The translations under genes and the position numbers were made by a program. 53,652 bases of DNA. Source: Chara braunii. Lineage: Eukaryota > Streptophyta > Charophyceae > Charales > Characeae. The stretch is taken from positions 1,708,609 through 1,762,260 of the forward strand of contig BFEA01000210.1 of assembly GCA_003427395.1 (NCBI GenBank), read 5' to 3'. A model generated the notes under the pieces. It worked only from the letters and a program-made list of their open reading frames with translations, was not told the origin of the DNA and ran no database searches. Positions 1-12,380 of the stretch are shown piece by piece; the first letter of the stretch is position 1; each line of letters opens with the position of its first letter.

Positions 1-2160
1 GGAGGAGGGGGAGAGGAGAGGGAATCTAAGGAAGGTGAACGTTGGAGTGAGTGCGAGGGTGGCATTTCAGCCCCGAGGGGGGAACCAACCGGACACGTGT
101 GGGCGGATAAGATGTACACCTTGGACCAGGAGACGGTCCAGCGGGCGGCCAGCGCGCATCCCGATCGTTCGATCGATCGTGACAGGTTTGCTGTTTTCCT
201 CCTCGTCCGCTGCCTGACTTTTTCTTTTTTCTTTTTTTTCTTTTCCCTTTCTCTTTTTTGGTTTGTTGGGTGCCTTCTCTGGCTGACGACTCCTCTTTTT
301 CCCCTTTACTACTGTGTTAATCGATTAAGTAGAGAGCCGACGGCAAGGACACCAAGATAACATGCCAGAGGAGTAAGAGCAGCGGAAAGGACGACGAAGG
401 CGAGACACGAGAGGGAGGTAAGAGCTGAGAGAGGCAGCTTTAGGTAGATCGAAGAAAGAAGAGGAGAGAGAGAGAGAGAGACAAAAGACAAAAACTGGAG
501 ATCACAGAACGGACCAGAAGACGGAAGGCAAACACGAGGAGCAAGAGATTAGAGAAGTCAGGAAAGAGGTGAGAGGAGAGGGGAGATGAAGGACAGGTGT
601 AAAACAAACCAGAGAAAGGCGAGGGGTGCGACAACAAGGAAAGAAACGTAAATGAGAGAACCAGGGTGCAATTCACAGGATATAATAGACGAAAATTGAA
701 GACAGGCCGAGGACAGGAGAAGGGAGAAGGGAGAGACCAGGGAGAGCGCAGACAGATGAGAAGAGAGACAAACGGGAATGGCAGTACCGGAGAAGCCCGA
801 GATTGGAAAAAGGAAAATGACCGGGGCGGGGGGGAGTGGAAGAGCCGCGAGAAGGGAGAGGCGAGGAGGGGAGATGCAATAAGGACGGGGAAGGACGCCA
901 AAGCGTGGAGAGACGCAAGAGAGGGAAAGGACGCGGGGAACAGAAAAGGAGGAGAGACGAAAGAGTGTGCAAGATAGGAGCGACGGGTGAGATACAGTAA
1001 TAAAGAGAGTAGAAAGAAACGAGAGTAAGAGCAGAGGCGGAAGAGCTAAAGTGAGGACGACAAGGGTTCAAAGAAATGACGGAAGAGACAGCACACCGGG
1101 GGGGAGAAAAAAAAGAGGGCGGAGAGAGGGTAGTGGTGAGAGTCGAACGGCAGCGGGCGGGCGAGAAACACGAGGCAGAGACGGAAGCGGTGGGGATAGC
1201 AGGAAGAGACAGGACGTGAGGTGCGGAAGGTGAACACCACAATGACGAAAGACAGTACACGTGCGAGGCTGGAAAATGCACTTCGGCAGCAGGGGGAGAA
1301 GAACAGGGTTAAGAAAACCGGCTTAGAGAACAGGGTTAAGAAGACCGGCTTAGAGAACAGGGTTAAGAAAACCGGCTTAGAGAACAGGGTTAAGAAAACC
1401 GGCCTGGAGAACAGGGACGAGAAGGCGGGGGGAGAAGAGGGATGAGAGGGCGGGGGGAGAAGAGGGACAAAAGCAGGGAAGAGCACAGGGAAGAGAAGGG
1501 GAGGAGAGGGAAGAGACGAGGGGAGAGAACGCGGAAGAACAAAGGGAAGAAGTTGGAAGAGAGCGGGAACATCGGGGACAGAAAAGGGAGAAGACGAAGG
1601 AAGAGAGAGCAGGAGGGAGAAAAAAGGAAGGGAGAGAGTAGGAGGAAGAGAACAGTGGGGAGGACGGGAGAGAACAGGAGGGAGAAGACAGCGAGAGAGA
1701 ACACGGAACAGCGAAGAAGGAGAACAGGGAGAACAGCGAGCGCGAAACGTAGGGAAGGAGAATCAGGGGAAGAGAGAACGGAGGCGACTACGGGGGCAGA
1801 GACTGCAGGGAGAGCCAAGACGGGGGTCAGAGAATACAAGGGGAGACAAGAAGGGGGGGGCAGAGAAAACAGGGTAGACAAGACGGTAGAGGAGAGTGTC
1901 AGGAGACGAAAGAGAAGCACACAAGCGAATCGATCGAGATATGTAGAGTAGAAGAGCGAGGGCCGCTACCTAGGAAAGACGAGAGACGAAAGGAGAGAGG
2001 TTCAGAGAGAGGACAGGCATGAGAGGGATTAGAAGGGGAGAGAGGGAAGGAAGAGCATAAAGCGGAGTGCGAAGCAAGGAGAAGCGAGGTGTAAGCGTTG
2101 GGAGGGAAAAGAGGGGAGCACACCCCTGGGAAGATGGGAAGAGGGAGGATGAAGAATCCA
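1..2160. other. purine-rich low-complexity tract, no gene seen
   Basis: The plus strand is dominated by A and G for about 2 kb, with many GAGA, GGGA and AAGA runs. Open frames here (for example 1442-1951) translate to Arg/Lys/Glu/Gly-rich strings on one strand and Ser/Leu/Pro/Phe-rich strings on the other, as expected from base bias alone. I see no recognisable domain, start context or intron structure. The opposite bias (pyrimidine-rich plus strand) occurs near 34.7-37.4 kb inside the LTR element, so this tract may be a decayed transposon 3' region, but I could not show homology by eye. Confidence 0.6.
1301..1418 (+). repeat. 27-bp minisatellite, about 4.4 units
   Basis: Units start at 1301, 1328, 1355, 1382 and 1409 (the last partial). 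Each begins GAACAGGGTTAAGAAAACC, with one or two substitutions between copies. The period is a multiple of three, so one plus-strand frame reads a nine-residue repeat (ENRVKKTGL) inside a short open frame at 1221-1445. There is no other sign that the frame is coding. Confidence 0.9.
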
Positions 2161-2461
2161 AATACCCCCCCTCGTACTTCGCCACTTGCCGGCTCATTCA
2201 CTGACAACGGACAACGACAGTCAAGCTTGAGCCAGGCAGCACTGCCAGTCGATCGGGTCTACCGCTTTGGAGATTCAATAGCGCTCGCCTGCCTCCGAAG
2301 TCAGATCGGCGTCTACGGTGTTGCTTCACATGTTTACGTTAACGTAATAGTAAGTAATATCGAACCCCCTCTTCTTGTCTTCAACAACCGCACCCCTCTT
2401 GTCTTCAACGACATCACTAAGGCCATAGGGAAAGGCCCATCACCAAAACTTCGACTCAAAT

Positions 2462-2511
2462 CCGGCACGCAGCGCGTCATGGACTTCCGGCGCGCAGCGC
2501 ATCAAGGACTC
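2462..2511 (+). repeat. 25-bp tandem duplication
   Basis: Two adjacent 25-base units (2462-2486 and 2487-2511), each starting CCGGCRCGCAGCGC, differ at a few positions. They are followed by a C-run. Confidence 0.8.
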
Positions 2512-3823
2512 CCCCCCCCCTCCCCCGAACAATGCTGCTTAAGGGATAGAAGAGCATTGAGAAAGTTGGGAGGCAGCGGTGGATGATCAGCAGAAGGAAG
2601 ACAATCTATACATCCTCCTTGTGTTTATGCAGGATGCATTGCCAGTACGGTACTGGTTTTTGTTTATCTGAACAGAGAAGAGCACAAGGGAGAGAGAGAG
2701 AGGGATGGAGGGGGTTAGTGAATGATGACCAATCGGCAGGTCGAGAAACACAATGTAAAACAACATAAGTAAAATTTGTGGGGGAGTCTGCACCTGAAGC
2801 GCGGCACGTGATGAGCCCGAGACTGGCTTTTCCTTGTCTTTCTCGTCTCCACCGTCCGCTGATTTTCTCATCAAGAGCCCATTCGCACCCTTCCCCGACT
2901 GCAGTCCAACACATGAAACAACGAACGAATTAGACGAGAAGAAGAGTTACTTACTATATTAAAGCTCTATTCCTGACACACTGACATCATTGACATCACA
3001 TACAATCAGACGACAACGAAGAGCCTCGTACGCACGATGATCCGTTTGAATCGACGACGAGCAGGCCAAGACAGAGGGGCATTGAAATCATCCAGGCATC
3101 AGCAACCGCCGTCGAGACAAGCGGGACACTAAATTCGGGACACTAAATTTATATCTACAATGTTGTGTTGAAATCTTGAGTAAAATCTTTTATATTCCGA
3201 ATTGAATCTTTGTTTATTTATTTATGTATTACTTATTCTACCATTTTATAACTTGACCATCCAATGTCATCTTTAAGTGCTTTTGCTTCAAAGCGCCAAA
3301 AAAAAGAAAAAAGAGGAAAAAAAATGCCAATCGGTGCAAGGCGGACTATGATAACGGACACGCACAAGAAGAAAAAAGGACAACAAAGAGAGAGAAGAGA
3401 AACCACAATCAGTAGGGCCGTTGGCAGGAGCCCAGCAAGAGGCCAACGAACGAAAAATGAGGAAAGAAGACGAAGGACAGAGAAAGACGTCGAGAAAAAA
3501 AAAAAAAAAGAACAGGAAACGCGGACGAGCACATCTCGAGCTCCCCTGGTACCAATACAGACACTCAGGGGCCGTTGCAGTTTTCTTTGAGTACGCATCT
3601 AAGATGGAGAACATGGTCAGCCAGACGCCAACTGCCGACTCGCACGCACAGATTTCGATGTTTCGCAAAAAAAAAAAAAAAAAAGTCCAAGATCATCCCA
3701 TGTTGTACGGAGAGTAATACAGAAAAAGGAAATTCATGCAAGGCGGAAAAATGAGAAAGAAAGAAGAAACACGCCGGGCAGAGGAGAGCAGGAGAAACTG
3801 AGAAAGAAAAAAGAGTCCAAGAC

Positions 3824-3861
3824 GGGGGCGGCGGGGGGGGGAGGGGGGGGGAGAGGGAGGG
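3824..3861 (+). repeat. G-rich tract with G-quadruplex potential
   Basis: Several runs of three or more G are separated by single A or C bases, enough for intramolecular G-quadruplex formation on the plus strand. This may simply be part of the local purine bias. Confidence 0.6.
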
Positions 3862-4183
3862 AAAACAGAGGGAGAAGAAAAGCAGGCGCCAGGAGTAAAC
3901 AAAGGAGACGAGCCAGCCGCGAAGGGGTAATTACTGTAAGAAGGAGAAACAGAGGGCACGAGAGTTGCTGTGTTGAAGAATTCTATGCAGAGAGAGGTAG
4001 CACAAGACTGCTTGATTAAAGAGTGCCAGCCGGGAAGAATGGTGCAGAATTCGCCGCCAGGATCACGGAAGATGAGACAAATGGTGGTAAGAGAGAAAAC
4101 GGTAAAAGAGAGGAGAGAGGGGGAGGACTAGACGAAAGAAACAAAGAAGGGATGTAAAATGAGGTGTAATTATGATTACCGTC

Positions 4184-4278
4184 TTCCCCCGAATACAACG
4201 TACGGTCATTATAGCTGTATCTAGACTGAAAGATGCCTCAAATACAGCTATAATGACCGTACGTTGTATTCGGGGGAA
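4184..4278. repeat. perfect 37-bp inverted repeat (fold-back)
   Basis: The left arm (4184-4220, starting TTCCCCCGAATACAACG) and right arm (4242-4278) are exact reverse complements over 37 bases, separated by a 21-base spacer (4221-4241). The pair could form a long perfect hairpin. No target-site duplication is evident beside the arms. It could be a tiny fold-back MITE, a pair of abutting transposon termini, or a small-RNA hairpin; the sequence alone does not decide. Confidence 0.9.
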
Positions 4279-4917
4279 GGAGTTCAAGCTGAAAATGCTG
4301 GAAGGTAAAAGAACTCACCATGGCTTCTGCTTACACGAGGGACTCTCAGACTAGGGCAGAAAAGATGAAAGGAGGAATGGAAACACGATATGCTTCTGCC
4401 ACCGCCAGAGTCGTTGGAGACAATCGAAGAGACTCGCCAGAGTCGTAACTGTATGATATCGGGCGACTTCCTGATTGGAGTCATCCATCATGCATGAGGT
4501 TATTCATTACTCATCAAGTTGGAAAGCCGTGTGATGTACGACATCTTGCACGGTTTGGTGGGCAACTAGTGCAACTGCTCCTCTTTGAAAAGAGGAACCA
4601 CACGTTAATGACAATTAAGAAAGACCAAGGTATGGAGAGCAATAGCGGAAAATACAAACAGTCTGCATCGTAATGGCGGAGAAGCAGAAAGGGCAAGACG
4701 GCAATTCAGAGATTTGAGACGGTGAGGACTCGAGCTGTGGAAGGAAGGACTGTGAACGGAAAGAGAGGAAGAAAGACGAGGTCGACAGGTGAAGAAAACA
4801 GTGAAGGAAGAAAGGAGAACGTCGGAGGATTCGGGAGTCAATGACCCGATGGTGGGCAGCGGGGGGAATGGACTGGGGGTGGGGCAGATTGCTGACCCCC
4901 AACCGGGAAACGGAGAG

Positions 4918-4970
<53 letters not shown>

Positions 4971-5412
4971 AGGGGATGGTGTACAGAAGGTGATTGTGTT
5001 TACGGTCGCCCGCCGCAAAGAGGAGGATGACGATGGCGGCTGTCCAAGAGGGGGCCGAGAGGAGAGGGATGAAGGGGAAAAAACGTACCCAACGTCCACC
5101 AGCCCAATCCTGTGGAAGCTACTGCCTTTCGGGGGCAACCATGCACAATCTGCAGCTGACGGGCGCGCACCGTACAGGGGAGAGACCAGGCAGGCGCGCG
5201 GCGGGAGGGCCGGCGAGCGGGTTCACACAACAGGCGTCGTTAGACACCACTCCACTTCACCCATCCTAGAGACTTTGCACTGGGTTTTTCTGGGGGGGGG
5301 GTTCGTACGGTACATTCTTCTCTCAATTTCACCTCGTGAACACGGTTCTGGCTGCTATGGGGTTCCTCGTATGACTATAATTAGTAGTGGTAGATGGTAG
5401 ATTTTGCACAGG
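4279..5412. other. no gene seen; contains a (GA)n microsatellite
   Basis: The stretch contains an uninterrupted GA run at 4921-4967 within a longer GA-rich tract. Open frames crossing it (4605-5138 minus, 4789-5400 plus) are driven by the simple repeat. Nothing else is recognisable. Confidence 0.55.
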
Positions 5413-6245
5413 TTTTTTTTTTTTCCAAATTCCAAATGGAAAATCCTTTATTTCAACAGGTTAAATCGGGGCCGGGGACCCCACAATTCAACCCGGAGTT
5501 ATCCTGGCAGCATCAGCCAGTTTAGCTTACGAGCCGAAGCTCGCCTTGAAACGACCACAATGGGGTCGAGAACCATCTAGGAACAGAAGTTGGCCAATTC
5601 TGGGCCGCTGTCCTGAAGTCCCAACCCAACTAAAAAATAATTCTATCACGGACAACAAAACCGAACAAACCAACCAGCCCAGAAAACCAACCGCCCAAAC
5701 AAACCTAGCAAGTACCAAAACAACTCTAGACCAGGTCAGGCCAGGTCAGGCCGTCTACCACCCAAGGGTAATAGCCTCCAACCCTGAAAAGCCAAACAAT
5801 ACAGACAACTAACAAAACTCGAACAATCTAATAAAGGCCTAATAAGGGTCTAAGTTTTACCAACTGCCTAAGACGGCAGGCCGGACCCTTAGGACCAGTG
5901 GTGACAGATGCGCTCCTTCCACAATCCCCAGGTCACCTTAATGCCTTCCTCCAGCGGATTATAAAACCGAGCAGCCAGGTCTGTACAGCTGGACTACTTA
6001 GTCCAGAACCACTTGTCTATGATGAGCTCACCGTTGTCCAATTTTGCCATTTTACCATCGATCCCCCACGTTTCTCCGAACCAACCTGACAAGTTGCCTT
6101 TACCTTTCCTCCTCCAATAAGCTAGGATGAGTCTACGGAGAGAAGCTCTGAACAACGTCCGAGTTTCTTTGTTAGTCATTTTCCTGTTGTTGAAGACTCG
6201 TTGATTTCTTTCTTTACAAATCACCTCACAGCCAACTCCACGGTG
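5413..6245 (-). pseudogene. LINE 3' end: RT C-terminal tail, 3' UTR, poly(A)
   Basis: On the minus strand, the open segment 6224-5994 reads CKERNQRVF followed by a basic tail (RRLILAYWRRK). This matches the W-x-KERN-x-RxF signature near the C terminus of plant-type non-LTR (LINE) reverse transcriptase polyproteins. Downstream come about 570 bases without clear coding sequence, then a minus-strand poly(A) tail (a T-run at 5413-5424 on the plus strand), which defines the 3' end. The 5' side stops at the outer end of the 25-kb inverted-repeat block (6246). A minus-strand LINE RT segment lies at the block's other end (31,537-32,085), so both could be parts of one interrupted copy. However, sequence that should lie between them is missing and no target duplication is seen. 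Confidence 0.65.
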
Positions 6246-6833
6246 TCGGTGCGAATACCCTTACAAGGGTATCCGCCCTGGTTTTTGCAAACGACAGGAA
6301 TGATTTTGGCTTAAAGTTTGAGTATTCAGCGCGAGGCGCGGCTGCACCTGTGGTTTACGTTGGCTGGGCGATTGACTTGAGTAGAGAGTGTGTGGGCGCA
6401 CAAATTTGAGGCGCGCGTGATCCTTTTAATTATTGATGATTGAAGAGTCGGCGTGGTAGCCGGCCGGATTTTTTTATTTTTATGATTAAGTTGGGATAAA
6501 AAAGATTACATCTCGTTGTCTAATGTGCTTACCTGTGACTTGTGCGTACGTACGGAGGACGGCATCGACAACAATGTGACTTCTGAAGGCGTTTCGGTAG
6601 CTCGGCGCGTCACGCAGTGTCCGTTTATTTAGGCGTTCGCCAGAGGTAGACCTAGACTCGGGCCTAGCACTGTTAGTTACGGCGTCGGACTTTCATCTGA
6701 GACGTTCAGGGATTGAAGTCGAGCTACGACGACGCGGGAGTATCCGAGTGGTGCGAAGGGGCCGAGGGGGTCGAGGGCTGGCGGGGCTATCCCCCTTGGT
6801 TTTGTCGGCGGCGGCGTCCGACTCGATGGTGAT
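6246..6833 (+). repeat. left terminal inverted repeat of the 25-kb block
   Basis: Starts TCGGTGCGAATACCC, then the palindrome ACCCTTACAAGGGT. It is alignable with the reverse complement of 31047-31536 throughout, for example at TTTTTGCAAACGACAG, GAGGCGCGCGTGATC, GGCATCGACAACRATATGAC-like segments and GGGGCTATCCYCCTTGGTTTT. It is about 100 bases longer than the right copy because of indels. Confidence 0.85.
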
Positions 6834-9800
6834 ACTTTCTAAGTAATTCTTTTTAGCGCCGTATTCCTAATAATTCTTGCTATACGCCGGCGTGCCATTG
6901 ACCAGGAAGCGACGCCGGGCTTAATGGGCATCACGACAGTCGAGGACCTTGAGTGCGGGCCCCATTTGACGGGTCTGCGTGTCGGGGATGCAGGCGGAAT
7001 TTTCCTTTTCCTTTTTGTTTTGACTATTTTGAAACACAAACTGAGGAAGTCGACGCGTATGAGAGCTGATGGGTGGTTAGCCCACGAGGGTGAAGAAGCT
7101 TGACTGGCGGAGTTTGTCGCGGGGCGCGTCGTTCGCCACCCGCAAACTGCTAAGAGAGGCTTAAGCGTGAGCATGCCCATTGGGGGCTCGAGGTGGTGGA
7201 AAAACTCCACAGCGGCTGGAACCGCAGCGGTGTGGTGTACGACTGTGGAACCGCGCGCCGAGGCGAGGGTTGCATCCACCGGCAGGATGATACCTACTGC
7301 AACAAGTAAGGGGTACCGGCCAGGGGCCAGTCGGTAGTTCGGGGCTGATGGGCGGACCGCTCGGGGACGCTGTGTCAGGGAGGCCGCGACTCTTATTGCA
7401 GAGGTCGGTCGATGATCCCCGGGCATAGGGACGAAACACTAACCGTCTAAGGGGTTGACACCTTCAGGAGTTTCCCTTAGAATAGCTAGAACTGTCGAGA
7501 CGCTAACGCCCAGCGTTGGACGGCCTCGAGTGTAGATGGCGAGGGGCGCAACCCAGTCGGGCAGCGCTGCGCAGCAGCGGGCAACAGGCGTCGACGTGGA
7601 GTAGCGACGCAGCAGAGGCAAAGCGAGCGGGGGAGACAGGTAGCACAACACTGGCAAGCGAAGGAGGCGGGCAAGGCAAACCGAAAAGCGAGTGAACTTG
7701 GACGAGATGTTGCGACAAGTGCATGAGGCGTGAGGGAGCGAAAATGGCAGCGAGAAAGCAGGGTGCACGCGGAGAGAGAGGGGGCCGACGGACAGACCGT
7801 TGCGGGGCGACTGTCGGACGGGCGTTAAGGCAGGCAGAAGGGGAAAGTCGGGAAGGGGTTGAACGAACCTGGCTAGGGCTCTACACTAGGTACAACCATA
7901 GTTGAGATGGCGAAAACATCAGCTGAGCGCGGCTGTGAGTGGGATTGTTTGCCCAATCCTTCGCGAAATCGGGCGGGGAAACGCATGAGTTAGGGGTTTT
8001 TAGGATGGGCGAATTCAAATTTGAGGTTAGTTTTAGTTAGAAGTTAGTGTTATAGAAGCTAGGAAGAAACAAACATGCGCGGGAGATGGCGGACGGAGGA
8101 ATGAAGAGAAGAGAAACGGGCATATCTCGCCCGATTCTCAACAAAATCGGGCAAGGGAAGATTCGAAACTGGGGTGTTGGGCTTTGGCGACCTGGAATAT
8201 AAGGTCAGAATGGTACGAAAGTTAGTGTTAGAGAAGTTAGTAAGCCTGCGCGGAGTTATGAGCGGAGAAGAGAAAAAACGGCAATATCGCTCGATTCCAT
8301 ACGGAATCAAGCGAACTAGAGGTAGAGACGAGGGTTTTGGGCCATGGCGGCCCCAGATTAGCAATCAGATGGGAACGAGGACCAATAGGAGATGAGCTAG
8401 GGGAAAAATGAGGTGCGTGGTGGAAGCGAGGAAAGAAGATATGGCGGAAACTGTGTGTCCCACCCGTGTCATAGTGGAGCTAAGTGAGAGAAGAGGTTGT
8501 GGCCTGTGCAACCCAAATGCCGAAGTCGGAGTGTGGTGAGAAGGTGTGAATCTGTGCCCAGAAGTGGAGTATTCTTATATATAAAAATACAATGAATATT
8601 CCCACATTTTTGGGGGAGGTTCATTCTCATTCAATATACTCTGGATGAATGTTAGAGTAGGCTGCTATTTATATCTTTTGTCGATGGTGCCGCCCGTTCG
8701 CGCTGATGGTTCTTCCTCCATGATTCGGTCCTCATATTCAGATTGAACCTGACCAGAATGAGAAGCCAGGTGCATGCACACATTGAGGGTCGTCTTCGAG
8801 GAAGAGAAATGTAGTCTGCATAGTGGTCGTAGAGGCAGCTTTGTTGATTGGTACGGTTACGGTCCCCGACATGCTGCACATCAGGACGGATCATGTTGCG
8901 TTGATCCGCTGTGCTGTGCTGGAGATGGACCTGTAGACGATGGGTTGTCATCTCACCAACCGAAGCAGCCAGGAGGGGAATTGGCCGGCTGCGAACTTGA
9001 AGGTTGACCGGCATACCCCGCAGCCTGTGGAAACTTACCCATCGCCGATACTGAGCTCATTCTGCAGGTTGGAGTGGCCAGAGTCCAGCCACGAGAAGGA
9101 AGGGTCCGCCTATGGGTCAGTTGCGCCGCCCATACTGATCTTTGGAGGGCATAAGGCAGCCGGAAGCAAAGCAGCGGGGGAGGACGACCACTGGGTTTGA
9201 GACTTATCTGCTGGCCAGCTGCCCACCGTATCTAACAGAGTAACTGCAGGCTAACTGCAGGGTTGCAGTTTAGCTGATAGTGGCATGCTGCCCACTCCAT
9301 GAGTCAAAAGGGAGGGGAGCCTTGACAAGAGAGAGGGAAAGGAGTAAGCACTTACCTTGAAAGTTCGGCACTATGGGAGAGGCCGAACCTCGAATTATGA
9401 TGCCAAACGGTGCCTAAGGCTGGGATAGCAGAAAGGCAGAACAGTGAGGCTGCAGACGGGCCGGTACGAGGCTCAACTGGCTGAGTAAAGTTGTGTAAAT
9501 CCAGCCTGAACGAGAGTGTTGGTTGAGGCTCAGTAAGGAAGATACAGCTAGTGTCTATGCGCGGCCGCCTGCTGAATAGTCAGATAGCCACGCAGACAGT
9601 AAGAAGGAGAAGAAGGAAATGGTCGTATCTTTGATCTGCTGCCTGTGTTTTGCTCCATACAGTTCGACCCACGAAGCGCTGCCAACAGGGCAGGTTCACT
9701 GGTATGCTCAAACTGTATTGCTGGGATTGTCGCTGTTGGTTCGGGCGACGGTGCACAGTTTGCGGTAGTTGGTTTGTTTAGTGGTGCACGTATTGCTACG

Positions 9801-10169
9801 GCGTTTGTTGACTGAGCACGAACTACTGTTGCGTCTGTTGACAGTGCACGTACTGCTGCTGGCCGCACGAACTGCTGCTGCGTCTATTGATTGGGCAAAC
9901 TCCTACAATGGTTAACGTGCGACTAAATGATGTTGTTGCTACTTTTGGTAGCGACACACTGCGGCACCTGGTACTGGTCGCTTGACTATCGTGCCCAGGT
10001 CAGGGCTACTACGGTGCTTGTGGGGTTGTTGTTATGTCCGAGGGTGGCTATTGCTCTGGTTACAGTCAGTCCTACGTACGACGGCTGTTGGGAATAACAT
10101 GTCTCGAGCCACGAAGCACGGCGGAGGGACCGAGTTTCGTTAAAAAAGGAGGATATTGTTGTAAAGTGG
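6834..10169. other. interior of the 25-kb block, no gene recognised
   Basis: The only longer open frames (6839-7426 minus, 195 residues; 9548-9868 minus, Ala/Thr-rich) have no recognisable domain. A degenerate tandem repeat lies at 7955-8400. GTTGCTGCTG-like phrases near 9.7-9.9 kb resemble the complement of 27.6-27.9 kb, so the mirror symmetry of the block may extend weakly here. Confidence 0.45.
7955..8400 (+). repeat. degenerate ~160-180 bp tandem repeat, ~2.5 units
   Basis: Shared phrases recur with a 178-base shift: AAATCGGGC at 7966 and 8144, GTTAGTGTTAKAGAAG at 8043 and 8221, then a third diverged unit about 160 bases on. Each unit carries a short hairpin such as GCCCGATT...AATCGGGC. 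Confidence 0.7.
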
Positions 10170-10769
10170 AAGGTTGTCAGGAGGTCAACAGTTGGGGGGT
10201 TGACTTCAGTTGACCAAGCTGCAGCGTACTTTCTTGGCCACCATTGCGGTGCCCTCAGGCGATTGAAGGTAACAAGGCCCTCTCCTGGGAGTTAAGTCAG
10301 CCCCTCTCTTGTATCTCGAGAGTCTGAAACCCCTTATCTTTTGCCCTTCTTACTCTCAGTCTAATCCTGTTCAGAGAGGAAGGCGGCAGGCGGGATTGCA
10401 AACCGTAGGACCGTAGCAAGACTCTGCGGGGAGTCAACCCACCCATTGCGGGAACTTTGCCGGAACTCAGGAGGAGTTTTGGAGGCAGGGAACTGAGAGG
10501 TAATCATTACTTTCCCTCTATAAATCCAACAATAACCCTTATCTGTATTTCTTGATATATTTTTACTGAATATACTGTGTGCATCCCTACTTTGACTTTC
10601 AGTTCGACTTTCAGGACAAAACCAGACTAAGTAAAGGAATGCATGTACAATCTCAATTTCAGTTTTGTTGATTACATGAAAGCAGATTGTGAACAAAGGG
10701 GGTTGCATATGGGGGAAGGTTGGGCGGAAGGCAGTATTGCATTAAGAGTCTGACAGGTTCATTAAGGCT

Positions 10770-11520
10770 GGGAGGTCCCCATAAGTTTGGGGAGACCCAG
10801 TGCTATGGAATTGCTTTGAGAATCAGACCATTCTATAAGTTTAGGTGGTCTGGTTGCTCTGACTTGCGATGACTAGTTGTGCTTGACTTTTTCAGGGGCC
10901 AAGTGCATTCTGTAAGTTCAGGTGTCTTGGTTGCCTTGGTTATTTTGGTGTTTTCTTTGTTTATTTGGTTCTGAACGAGGATGTCTGAACCATTCTATAA
11001 GTTTAAGTGGCTCAGCCTCTTCCTGCTTTTGTTCTGAGGGAGTAAGTTTGACAGAGGGCAGACCATTATATAAGTTTAGGTGGTCTAGCCCAATGCCTCA
11101 CACAAATTGAATCAGAGAGGAACGAATTTGGCAGAGAGTCAGACTGGTCTGAATCTAAGCCTCGCACATGCTGGAACCCAAAGGTTATAATTTGGCTATA
11201 TTCTATTACTATTCTACCTATGAACTGGCTAGTCAGACAGGGTTCCATAAGTTTGGGTGGCCTGACTATAGCCCTATCACAATCTGAAGAGAGTATAACT
11301 TGGACCGGCTGAGCATTGTTTCTAAGATGAATGGCTCGGTCTTACACCCAATTTGAAGATTAAGTTCAGAAAGGTATATATAACTTGGCTATTTAAAGAT
11401 TCCAAGGCGACTAGAATGACCTAGTCATATGCCCAAATAAAAGAGAAGTAATTGTGCCCTCTGTTATGTGTATACTCAATGGCTGAGTCAGGCATGTCCC
11501 ATAAGTTTAGGTGGCCTGAC
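10770..11520 (+). repeat. series of dispersed CCATAAGTTTAGGTGG repeats in R
   Basis: At least seven occurrences of a C-C-A-T-A-A-G-T-T-T-x-G-G-T-G-G-like box (near 10778, 10833, 10910, 10995, 11068, 11246, 11496) are spaced about 75-180 bases apart. The same series is found inverted in copy B (CCACCCAAACTTATGG, about 25.98-26.70 kb). It may be a decayed tandem array. Confidence 0.8.
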
Positions 11521-11839
11521 TTTGTGCCCTATGTAAGCTGGGTATAAAGGGACAAATAATTGAAAGACTATGAACTATTGTCTGCTAAGTTGGCTTGGGG
11601 ATGATCAGAGTACTTACAATTTGTGGTTTCGCCTGCATGTGACTGAGTGAAGCTACTACTTAGTCTGAGTTTCAGTTTGATAGGTAGTTGCTTTAGTTGC
11701 TCGCCACGTGCTAGAGCTATAGGAGTTAGTTTCAATTCCTGCATTTTTTAAGCTTAAGTTTTTTGTTTTACTTAGATCAATTCCTGCATTTTCTGGGATC
11801 TTTTATTATACTTGATCTTGTATAAATCTTGGTAAGCCA

Positions 11840-12380
11840 TTTTCTCTACGGAAAACGCTGCCGAAATTTTTACAAAACCAAGGAGTTAGTCAGATCTTGT
11901 CTTTTAAAAGTTCAGTTTTCCCTGACTTTTTGACTTAGTAAAAATTTGGAAAGCCTTCTCTTCTAAAGGGAGTGTTGCCCAAATTTTTACTAATTCAGGG
12001 AGTTAGACAAAATTAGACCTTGAGAAGTTTAAGTTATTCTTAGATTCTGAACTTAGCTTTGTATAAATCTTTGAATAACACTTTCTCTACGGGAAGCGCT
12101 GCCGAAACTTCTACAAATCTAAGGGGTTAGTTAAATTTTGTCTTAGTTGAACTCAGGTCTTGTTTCTGAGTTCATATATGACTTACTATAAATTTAGGGA
12201 GTCTACCTTTCTAGAGGAAGTGCTGCCCAAATTTCTACTAATTCAGTGTGTTAGACAAGTTTTGACTTTCCAAAGTTAGGGATTATTTCTGTCAGCATAT
12301 TTGAGCTTATATAAGTTATGAGAAGACACTTTTCCTACGGGAAGCGCTGCCGAAATTTTCTTAGTTTAAAGGAGTTAGAT
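11840..12380 (+). repeat. ~120-bp tandem array with alternating unit types
   Basis: Five units share ...GCTGCCSAAATTTYTAC...GGAGTTAG. Odd units carry GCTGCCGAAA and even units carry GTGYTGCCCAAA, so the array is built from roughly 240-bp dimers. Copy B (25.13-25.68 kb) retains five units in the same alternation. Confidence 0.75.

Larger units (their letters stand above)
2161..4183. other. no gene seen; low-complexity and A-rich DNA
   Basis: This stretch includes a 162-residue open frame (2098-2586) without a recognisable domain, poly(A) runs near 3,301, 3,496 and 3,667, and purine-biased DNA from 3,290. A 23-base phrase near 2,367 is nearly repeated at 2,390. I found nothing that supports an annotated gene. 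Confidence 0.5.

Noticed and set aside
440-1951. Several long open frames on both strands in the purine-rich tract
   Set aside because: Translations are Arg/Lys/Glu/Gly or Ser/Leu/Pro/Phe strings that follow from base bias; no domains or start context.
6839-7426. 195-residue minus-strand frame just inside the left terminal repeat, considered as a transposase
   Set aside because: No DDE/D-type motif, zinc finger or other domain seen; the composition fits a chance frame in GC-rich DNA.
10770-12380. Regularly repeated boxes that could suggest a CRISPR-like array
   Set aside because: Spacing is irregular, spacers are themselves repeated, the arrays recur within dispersed repeat R, and the context is eukaryotic transposon DNA.
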